Shown here: positions 1-5,032 of the stretch, piece by piece | Position numbering within the stretch: the stretch's first letter is position 1 | Layout: each line of letters begins with the position of its first letter | NCBI GenBank assembly: GCA_905236895.1 | Contig: CAJOQI010000100.1 | Coordinates: 1-5,032, forward strand | Origin: an uncultured Peptostreptococcaceae bacterium | Lineage (GTDB): Bacteria; Bacillota; Clostridia; Peptostreptococcales; Anaerovoracaceae | Direction: 5' to 3' | Length of the DNA stretch: 5,032 bases | The notes under the pieces: model-generated | Databases searched by the model: none | The model's input: the letters and a program-made list of their open reading frames with translations, nothing else | What the model was told of the DNA's origin: nothing | Translations under genes and position numbers: made by a program

Positions 1-1732
1 AGTCATACTCGCGAACCTCGGCAATACGTATCTTCTCATGGAAAGATGGCTTTGTACCCTCAAGCTCATTCAGAACCTCTTCATAGAGTTTCTCTCCGGG
101 CCTTAGTCCCACTATCTCAATATCTATATCCTCATTGGGTCTAAAGCCCTTCATCTTAATGAGGTTTTCCGCCAGCTCGTAGATATTTACCGGCTTACCC
201 ATATCCAGAACAAATATTTCTCCCCCCTTGGCATATAGACTGGCCTGAAGGATAAGGGATACGGCTTCGGGTATGGTCATGAAGAATCTGGTTATCTCCC
301 TATGGGTTACGGTAACGGGACCACCCGCTTCTATCTGCTTTAAGAAGAGCGGAATTACGGAGCCGTTGCTTCCCAGAACATTTCCGAATCTAACGGCGGA
401 ATACCTGGTGGTTGGGGATTTTCTGGCATAGATCTGAACGATCATCTCGCAGATACGCTTTGATGCTCCCATAATATTGGTGGGCCTTACCGCCTTATCC
501 GTGGAAATGAGAACAAAGTCCTCCGCTCCGTATTTATCCGCCAACTTGGCCACGTTTAGGGTTCCAAGGCAATTGTTCTTAATGGCTTCGTTGGGAGACT
601 TCTCCATAAGGGGTACGTGCTTATGGGCCGCAGCGTGGAAGACCACGTCCGGCTCATATTTCTGGAAGACCTTTTCTAGCCTATCCATATCCCTTACGGA
701 TCCTATTAGAACGGAAATATTGGCCTGAGGATAATGTCGTTTGATTTCCATCTCCAATTCATAGGCGTTATTCTCGTAAATATCAAAGATTATAAGCTTC
801 TTGGGATCGTAAAGAACTATCTGTCTGCAGAGCTCGGAACCAATGGATCCTCCCCCTCCCGTAACCAAGATGGTTTTATTTGAAAGGAATTCCCTTATTC
901 CGCTCTGGTCAACATTTACCGGATCTCTGCCAAGAAGATCCTCATAGCTAACAGGTCTCAGTTCTTTTATGATGGAAGCTGAAAGACTTCTTGTTACGGA
1001 AGGAAGTATTCTGACAGGTTTTCCCGTTCCCTGGCAGATTTCGATTATTTCCTTAAGTTCGTCTCTCGAGGCGGAAGGAATGGCTATGATGATTTCCGTA
1101 ACTCCGTATTGTCTAATGCTTTTTTGGATGTCGTTTCTGTCTCCGACGATTGGGATTCCGTTTAGGTATTTGTTTTTCTTATTGGGATTATCGTCAATGG
1201 CACAGACCACCTTGGAGTGGGTTCCTGCCCTTTCATATTCTTTAATCAAAATATCGGCAGCGGATCCTGCTCCCACCACCATAACATAGTCTGTTATTTT
1301 TTCGTTTCTCTTTCCGTTTTTGATGTTTCTGATAAAGGAGATTCCGAATCTGGACATGATGAGAAGAATTCCCATCACGATGAAGTGCAATGGATAATAG
1401 CTTCTGGGCATGCTCTTCTCCATGAGAACATGGGATACCAGCACTATTCCCTCTATAACCAAGGCTGCCTTAAGGATATCAATGAATTCCTTCTGGCCAG
1501 CATATGTCCATACTCTATTGTATAGCTTGAAGAAGGCCATCACCAAAATGATGCCCACCACATAGAAAGCCGCACAGGAAAGAAATTTCTTGGTATAGAA
1601 CATCATCTCACTGTCGTTTCCAAATATGTCGAACCTAAGACCCAAGGCAATCAAGGCCGAAATCAGCACGATTGCTATGTCAGCTACCCCTAAAACAATG
1701 TTTCTAAATTGTCTCTTACTAAATTGTTGCAT
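1..1732 (-). CDS. Membrane-bound nucleotide-sugar 4,6-dehydratase, WbpM/PglF/CapD type (3' end beyond window)
   Basis: Translation from the ATG at 1732-1730 gives 577 residues, open to the left edge; WbpM, PglF and CapD relatives are about 590-665 residues, so only the C-terminal tail is missing. The N-terminus has about four hydrophobic segments (roughly residues 11-32, 48-66, 87-103, 115-128). A first Rossmann-like domain starts at VMVVGAGSAAD (150-160). The catalytic short-chain dehydrogenase domain starts at TGGGGSIGSE (291-300), followed by HAAAHKHVPLME (366-377), STDKAVRPTNIMGASKR (410-426) and RPGEKLYEE (544-552). The usual Tyr of the catalytic triad is Met421, giving the Ser410-Met421-Lys425 arrangement known from WbpM-type large dehydratases. 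Family members act at the inner face of the membrane and convert UDP-GlcNAc to UDP-2-acetamido-2,6-dideoxy-4-hexulose. The exact sugar is inferred. The start is supported by an AAAGGGA ribosome binding site eight bases upstream. The gene diverges from the polymerase gene. Confidence 0.93.
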   Translation of the reverse strand, partial: MQQFSKRQFRNIVLGVADIAIVLISALIALGLRFDIFGNDSEMMFYTKKFLSCAAFYVVGIILVMAFFKLYNRVWTYAGQKEFIDILKAALVIEGIVLVSHVLMEKSMPRSYYPLHFIVMGILLIMSRFGISFIRNIKNGKRNEKITDYVMVVGAGSAADILIKEYERAGTHSKVVCAIDDNPNKKNKYLNGIPIVGDRNDIQKSIRQYGVTEIIIAIPSASRDELKEIIEICQGTGKPVRILPSVTRSLSASIIKELRPVSYEDLLGRDPVNVDQSGIREFLSNKTILVTGGGGSIGSELCRQIVLYDPKKLIIFDIYENNAYELEMEIKRHYPQANISVLIGSVRDMDRLEKVFQKYEPDVVFHAAAHKHVPLMEKSPNEAIKNNCLGTLNVAKLADKYGAEDFVLISTDKAVRPTNIMGASKRICEMIVQIYARKSPTTRYSAVRFGNVLGSNGSVIPLFLKQIEAGGPVTVTHREITRFFMTIPEAVSLILQASLYAKGGEIFVLDMGKPVNIYELAENLIKMKGFRPNEDIDIEIVGLRPGEKLYEEVLNELEGTKPSFHEKIRIAEVREYD

Positions 1733-1740
1733 GTAAAAAA

Positions 1741-1747
1741 TCCCTTT
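1741..1747 (-). promoter_or_regulatory. Ribosome binding site of the dehydratase gene
   Basis: On the minus strand this reads AAAGGGA, eight bases before the ATG at 1732-1730. It is a good Shine-Dalgarno match and settles the start; the protein begins MQQFSKRQF, a short basic stretch just before the first membrane segment, as expected for this family. Confidence 0.7.
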
Positions 1748-1765
1748 CTGCACAAAGGTCATCTT

Positions 1766-1771
1766 ATTTTA
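1766..1771 (-). promoter_or_regulatory. Candidate -10 element for the dehydratase gene
   Basis: On the minus strand this reads TAAAAT, five of six bases of the TATAAT consensus, about 33 bases before the start codon. The -35 position 17 bases further upstream reads TTTCTT, a poor match, so the assignment is tentative. Confidence 0.3.
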
Positions 1772-1837
1772 CCATAATTGGGGATTTTAAGAAAGTGTTG
1801 GAATGTCTATTATCCCCTTTAATCCCGGCCACCCTTA

Positions 1838-1846
1838 TGCTAAAAT
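1838..1846 (+). promoter_or_regulatory. Candidate extended -10 promoter for the polymerase-deacetylase pair
   Basis: The bases read TGCTAAAAT, an extended -10 (TGn followed by a hexamer matching five of six consensus bases). The -35 position 17 bases upstream (1818-1823, TTTAAT) matches weakly, which is common for extended -10 promoters. Transcription would begin near 1853, leaving a leader of about 23 bases before the ATG at 1876. A second possible -10, TATTAT at 1854-1859, would leave a leader too short for comfortable initiation. Confidence 0.35.
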
Positions 1847-1875
1847 TATGGGGTATTATAGAGAGAATAATCATC

Positions 1876-3237
1876 ATGGAAACACTATTACAAAAACCGT
1901 ATAAACTAGGGATATTGGATTTGGTGAATTATATAGTTCTGTTCGCCTACTCTTTCCTTTTCATAATAATGCAGTCCGTCATATACAGAAATTATATGGA
2001 CGAGGTAATAACTGCGGAATACCTCCTTGGTCTTGCCCTAACCGGCATAACCGTCTACCGTTTCTTTAAGTTAAGTAAAGAAGGACGTCTTGATTGGCTG
2101 AAGCTCCGATATGCGACATTTCTGTACTTCGCTGTGCGTATTGCAACGCTCCTTTTAATGGGGTTCGAAGCCAGCACCAGAAAGACCGGTTATTTTGAAG
2201 GGGTTTATCTTCTTGCCCTATCTGAACTTACCATAGATGTGAAACTGCTTAAGAAGTGGATCCTCCCTACTCTATTATCTGTTAATCTACTTCTAAACAT
2301 AGTTAACCTGGGAACCCAGCTTTTCTTCGGAGTTGGCGACGAAAAACAGCCTTTAAGACATCTCCAGTTTTTTAAGGCCGTCAAAAAGAGTTTTTACAGA
2401 TACCCCAATTTCTGGTATCACAATATCAATTATATAGGGATTTTTACTGCCTTCTGTCTTTTGGTGGCAATTTGTCTGGTCCATGAGCGAGGTAAACTGA
2501 ACCAAAAGGAAAAGATACTATTTGGTGCCTATGTGGTATTTCAGGGATATCATATTTATGTTTCCCACAGCAGGGCCGCCACCTTGAGTTTTCTCATCTG
2601 TTTGATTGTCCTTGTGGTAAACGACAAGCTAAAGATTCATCCCAAGAAAGTCCTTCTTGGTTTCTTGGCTATTATGGTATCCTGCATTATCGCAATGATT
2701 GGGTTTATCGTGGCTCACGACAAGACCGGTCTACCCTATTACGAAGGAGATGTGCAGTACAATGAGCTAACGGATTTGGAGAAGACCATCAACAAAGCCA
2801 GCAGCAGCAGATACGCCATTTGGAAAAACAGCTATTATGTAATGAAGGATCCCAAATTCCTATTGTTTGGATCGGGAAATATTGAAAGAGAACACTACAA
2901 TAGAGACGATTATAAGAAAGAAAGCTATGCGGAGATTACCGGAGATACCAGCGGTTTCGTCCCCAATACCTACGCTCATGACCATAACGGTTATTTTGCC
3001 ATGTTAACCGTAACCGGTCTTCTTGGGGCAATCTTCTTTGGTATCACCATAAAGAAGCGGATAGATCATTCTTTGATTCTGGATAAGGGTCTATGGTATA
3101 TTCTCTTCTGCTACGCAGCCACCTTAAACCAGTTTGAGGTGGTTACAATACTTCACAAGAGATCCATAACACTGATACTGATACTGATTCTGGCTGTCAG
3201 CACCTACGGAAAGGAAACAAAGGCCAATGCAGAATAA
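1876..3237 (+). CDS. O-antigen ligase/polymerase-like (Wzy/WaaL-type) multi-pass membrane protein
   Basis: The product is 453 residues, about the usual length for Wzy/WaaL-like proteins. It has some 11-12 hydrophobic segments (for example 13-35, 47-64, 80-96, 127-147, 186-203, 234-249, 258-280, 371-391, 405-418, 430-443) and one large soluble loop at about 281-370. Family hallmarks are the HSRAA motif at 231-235 before a membrane helix, SSSRYAIWKNS (309-319) and FGSGN (331-335) in the loop, and AHDHNGYF (367-374) leading into a helix with TGLLG. The arginines and histidines of these motifs correspond to positions needed in O-antigen ligases. Such proteins polymerise lipid-linked glycan repeats or transfer them to an acceptor outside the membrane; which of the two cannot be told. 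An in-frame GTG at 1795 would add 27 residues, but ATG 1876 is preferred because the extension would cover the likely promoter. The ribosome binding site is weak (GAGAG at 1861-1865). The last 11 bases overlap the deacetylase gene. Confidence 0.85.
   Translation: METLLQKPYKLGILDLVNYIVLFAYSFLFIIMQSVIYRNYMDEVITAEYLLGLALTGITVYRFFKLSKEGRLDWLKLRYATFLYFAVRIATLLLMGFEASTRKTGYFEGVYLLALSELTIDVKLLKKWILPTLLSVNLLLNIVNLGTQLFFGVGDEKQPLRHLQFFKAVKKSFYRYPNFWYHNINYIGIFTAFCLLVAICLVHERGKLNQKEKILFGAYVVFQGYHIYVSHSRAATLSFLICLIVLVVNDKLKIHPKKVLLGFLAIMVSCIIAMIGFIVAHDKTGLPYYEGDVQYNELTDLEKTINKASSSRYAIWKNSYYVMKDPKFLLFGSGNIEREHYNRDDYKKESYAEITGDTSGFVPNTYAHDHNGYFAMLTVTGLLGAIFFGITIKKRIDHSLILDKGLWYILFCYAATLNQFEVVTILHKRSITLILILILAVSTYGKETKANAE
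3171..3188 (+). repeat. Three perfect tandem copies of ACTGAT
   Basis: Three head-to-tail copies of the hexamer ACTGAT lie inside the polymerase gene and encode alternating Leu-Ile within the last membrane segment (residues 433-439). Because the unit is six bases, gain or loss of a copy would keep the frame and change the helix length by two residues. Confidence 0.8.
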
Positions 3238-4003
3238 TGAAATAGCAACAAAAATACCTGTTTTCTGTTACCACCGCGTAATAAGCGATTGGCATAAAAT
3301 AAGATATGCCCTTGGCTGGACCAGATTTATAAGTGTGGGGTATTTTGATAAACAGATGAAATATATTGCGGAAAATGGCTATCGAACCATTTCCTGCGAT
3401 GAGATCTATGATTGGTATAAGGGGAATCTTGAGCTACCAAAGAAAACCGTTATGCTCACCTTTGACGACGCTTTTTACGAAGTATATTATAAGGCCCTCC
3501 CTATTCTGAAGAAATACGATCTCAAAGCTACCATCTTTACCGTAGGTAAGAATATTAAGCCTACCACAAGCCCTGAACTTCCAAATCTCAGCAAGCATTT
3601 TATCGGTCAGGATGTGATGGATGAAATAGCCGAAACCTACCCAAACGTGGAGTTTCAGGGGCACACCTATGGTCTCCATAGGAAGTATGACGAGGTTCAT
3701 TTGGCAAAGACCAAATCCCTGGAAGATATTAAGAAGGACTATAAGAAGATGGATAAGATGGGCTTTACCTACAGCGCCCATCCCTACGGTTATTTCAACG
3801 AAAAAATGGCAGAGGCCATAAGGGAATCAAATGTTAAAATGGCTTTTGCCTATGACTTCCCTGCCTATGCCACAAAAGAAGACGATATATATAATATATC
3901 CCGGATAAAAATATCCGGGAATATCCTGATGAAAAACTTTATTAGATATTTGGAGCAAGACGAAATAGACAAACTCTGGTACGAGCCTCCAATTCATCTT
4001 TAG
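3227..4003 (+). CDS. Polysaccharide deacetylase, NodB-homology (carbohydrate esterase 4-like)
   Basis: The product has 258 residues. It starts with the family-typical IPVFCYHRV (10-18), then shows the catalytic/metal motif LTFDDA (77-82; Asp80 likely base, Asp81 likely metal ligand), a second motif GHTYGLH (145-151; His146 and His151 likely metal ligands), HPYGYFN (185-191) in place of the usual YPYGxxN, and SRIKI (225-229). Family members remove N- or O-acetyl groups from sugars of glycans using a divalent metal. The His-Thr-x3-His spacing is one residue longer than the textbook H[ST]xxH. The N-terminus is hydrophilic with no signal peptide or membrane anchor, unusual for an enzyme acting on exported glycan; it may act inside the cell on lipid-linked or nucleotide-linked sugar, or be exported otherwise. 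The gene overlaps the polymerase gene by 11 bases, with purine-rich GGAAAGGA at 3208-3215, so the two are probably co-transcribed and translationally coupled. Confidence 0.87.
   Translation: MQNNEIATKIPVFCYHRVISDWHKIRYALGWTRFISVGYFDKQMKYIAENGYRTISCDEIYDWYKGNLELPKKTVMLTFDDAFYEVYYKALPILKKYDLKATIFTVGKNIKPTTSPELPNLSKHFIGQDVMDEIAETYPNVEFQGHTYGLHRKYDEVHLAKTKSLEDIKKDYKKMDKMGFTYSAHPYGYFNEKMAEAIRESNVKMAFAYDFPAYATKEDDIYNISRIKISGNILMKNFIRYLEQDEIDKLWYEPPIHL
3899..3920. repeat. Perfect 9-bp inverted repeat with AAAA loop inside the deacetylase gene
   Basis: TCCCGGATA (3899-3907) and TATCCGGGA (3912-3920) are perfect reverse complements around a four-base loop; after a one-base bulge three more pairs can form. 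It overlaps the codons of the conserved SRIKISG stretch. On the plus strand no T-run follows. On the minus strand it is followed by an AT-rich TATATTATATAT, so it might slow or end leftward transcription about 100 bases past the aminotransferase stop. It could also be chance. Confidence 0.55.
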
Positions 4004-4036
4004 GCTATTTGAATCTATCGATTATTCGAAGAAGCC
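4003..4036. terminator. Weak imperfect hairpin over the convergent gene ends (possible bidirectional terminator)
   Basis: GGCT (4003-4006), TT (4009-4010) and GAAT (4011-4014) can pair with ATTC (4024-4027), AA (4029-4030) and AGCC (4033-4036), leaving a nine-base loop, one bulge and a two-position weak region. It sits across the 18-base gap between two facing stop codons, where a shared terminator would be expected. No T-run follows on either strand, so the call is weak. Confidence 0.22.
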
Positions 4037-5032
4037 CTTAATAGTCTCGATAATGTAATCCACCTCTTCCTCTTTTAATTCAGGGAAGACGGGTAAACAA
4101 ACGGACTGATTGCAGGCCTGCTCAGCATTGGGCAGGTCTCCTTCTTTATATCCCAGATCATTATAGGCCTTCTGGAGATGAAGTGGCACGGGATAGAAGG
4201 CTCCAACCCCTACTCCCTTATCCGAGAGATAGTTGATCATCTCCTCTTTTTTCTCCGTCAATATGGCAAACTGATGCCAGCAGGAAATGCTGTCAGCGGT
4301 ATCGGAAGCCGGAAGCTTGATCGGGAGACCTTTCATTCCATCGATATATCTGCCGGCTATTGAAGCTCTGTTATAATTATAATCATTAAGATGGTTGAGT
4401 TTGATATTAAGGATGGCAGCTTGAACGCTATCCAATCTGGAATTTCCACCTATCAAATAATTATAGTATTTATAGGGGTCGTAAAGGTCCGTGGCCTTTT
4501 CAGATAGTTCCACAAACTCCTCGTCTATCTTTCCCAATGCCTTTGCTGCATCAAAGCCGTTCTTGCCTCCTGCGTGAACTTTAAGGGCTCTGCAAATGGT
4601 AGCAATATTATCATCGTTGGTTGTAATCATTCCACCGTCGCCGTAGGCTCCGAGATTCTTTGTTGGATAGAAGGAAAATGCGGTGGCACCGGCAAGTCCA
4701 CCTATTCTCTTTCCCTTATACTCGCTTCCGATGGCTTGGCAAGCGTCATCAATTACCACAAGATTATTCTCTTCGGCAATTTTGTTTATCTCATCCATAT
4801 CTGCCGGCTTTCCAAAAATATGTACGGGAAGAATTGCTTTGGTCTTATCCGTTATCTTCTCTCTAATGGAAGCAGGATCTATATTAAGATCCTCCAATCG
4901 AATATCCGCAAATACAGGTGTTGCTCCAACAGCACTTATGGACTCGGGACTTGCGAAGAAGGAAAAGGCAGATGTAATCACTTCATCCCCCGGGCCAATT
5001 CCATAGGCCTTTAAGGCTATCTGAAGAGCATC
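4022..5032 (-). CDS. DegT/DnrJ/EryC1/StrS-family PLP-dependent sugar aminotransferase (5' end beyond window)
   Basis: The frame is open from the right edge to the TAA at 4024-4022 and gives 336 residues; relatives have about 370-390, so roughly 40-50 N-terminal residues lie outside. The visible part begins DALQIALKAYGIGPGDEVIT, classic for the family. The codon at 4981-4979 is a GTG coding an internal Val, not the start. Visible landmarks are VIDDACQAIG (93-102; Asp96 for the cofactor ring), SFYPTKNLGAYGDGG (120-134; Lys125 the cofactor-binding lysine), GGNSRLDSVQAAIL (195-208) and the C-terminal FYPVPLHLQ and CLPVFPEL. These cytosolic enzymes transfer an amino group from glutamate to a ketosugar nucleotide. 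A 4-keto-6-deoxy product of the dehydratase in this window is a plausible substrate, but this is inferred. An insert of about 30 residues (157-187) precedes the substrate-loop motif. The gene faces the deacetylase gene across 18 bases. Confidence 0.93.
   Translation of the reverse strand, partial: DALQIALKAYGIGPGDEVITSAFSFFASPESISAVGATPVFADIRLEDLNIDPASIREKITDKTKAILPVHIFGKPADMDEINKIAEENNLVVIDDACQAIGSEYKGKRIGGLAGATAFSFYPTKNLGAYGDGGMITTNDDNIATICRALKVHAGGKNGFDAAKALGKIDEEFVELSEKATDLYDPYKYYNYLIGGNSRLDSVQAAILNIKLNHLNDYNYNRASIAGRYIDGMKGLPIKLPASDTADSISCWHQFAILTEKKEEMINYLSDKGVGVGAFYPVPLHLQKAYNDLGYKEGDLPNAEQACNQSVCLPVFPELKEEEVDYIIETIKGFFE

Larger units (their letters stand above)
1733..1875. promoter_or_regulatory. 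Divergent intergenic promoter region
   Basis: This 143-base AT-rich gap separates the starts of the dehydratase gene (leftward) and the polymerase gene (rightward), so it must hold the promoters of both unless they are read from further away. It contains candidate -10 elements on each strand and two inverted copies of AATTATGG (1772-1779 as CCATAATT, 1844-1851 as AATTATGG), each next to or overlapping a candidate -10. There is also a shorter inverted pair GGGGAT/ATCCCC (1780-1785, 1812-1817). No riboswitch or leader structure was recognised. Confidence 0.6.

Noticed and set aside
477..1525. Several plus-strand open frames of 83-106 residues opposite the dehydratase gene
   Set aside because: They overlap well-conserved catalytic and membrane parts of the dehydratase on the other strand and match no family known to me.
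1780..1817. GGGGAT/ATCCCC inverted pair as a hairpin or operator
   Set aside because: The arms are only six bases with 26 bases between them and do not extend; this is easily due to chance.
1795..1875. Upstream GTG start for the polymerase, adding 27 residues
   Set aside because: A GGGGA at 1780-1784 could serve it, but the extension covers the best promoter candidate and adds nothing typical of the family; ATG 1876 is the likelier start.
3434..3781. A 115-residue open frame on the minus strand opposite the deacetylase gene
   Set aside because: It lies wholly within a gene with clear family motifs, has no recognisable domain and no convincing ribosome binding site; it is a shadow frame.
4979..4981. 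Taking the GTG at this position as the aminotransferase start
   Set aside because: The frame continues upstream with the conserved DALQIAL and GIGPGDE segment up to the window edge, so the true start lies outside.
4178..5014. Plus-strand open frames opposite the aminotransferase gene
   Set aside because: They are antisense shadows of a gene with an intact set of family motifs.
1..5032. Mobile element, CRISPR array, tRNA or other RNA gene
   Set aside because: No transposase or integrase motif, spaced direct repeats, terminal inverted repeats or tRNA-like sequence was seen on either strand.

Overview
This window reads as part of a surface-polysaccharide (capsule, O-antigen-like or exopolysaccharide) biosynthesis locus. 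The organism is probably a low-to-moderate GC Gram-positive of the Clostridia, perhaps a Lachnospiraceae-type bacterium. That assignment is an inference from base composition, purine-rich ribosome binding sites and the style of the proteins; no marker gene in the window fixes it.

There are four protein genes and little spare DNA. At the left, on the minus strand and running off the window, is a long membrane-bound nucleotide-sugar 4,6-dehydratase of the WbpM/PglF/CapD type (1-1732). A 143-base divergent promoter region (1733-1875) follows. Then come two plus-strand genes that overlap by 11 bases: an O-antigen ligase/polymerase-like membrane protein (1876-3237) and a NodB-type polysaccharide deacetylase (3227-4003). 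At the right, on the minus strand and entering from beyond the window, is a DegT/DnrJ/EryC1/StrS aminotransferase (4022-5032). It ends 18 bases from the deacetylase stop, in convergent orientation.

The flanking genes make a plausible pair. A WbpM/PglF-type enzyme turns UDP-GlcNAc into a 4-keto-6-deoxy sugar, and a DegT-family enzyme can aminate such a ketosugar, as in bacillosamine-type or related amino-sugar pathways. The two central genes would act on the assembled glycan: the polymerase/ligase joins or transfers repeat units, and the deacetylase removes N- or O-acetyl groups from sugars. The amino-sugar product and the polymer structure cannot be read from the sequence.

No RNA gene, CRISPR array, insertion sequence or tRNA was seen. 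The points most worth checking are the inverted polymerase-deacetylase pair, the variant metal motif and missing export signal of the deacetylase, an insert of about 30 residues in the aminotransferase, and a perfect 9-bp hairpin inside the deacetylase gene. I see no clear evidence of a wholly new system; this is mostly recognisable glycan machinery with some unusual details.
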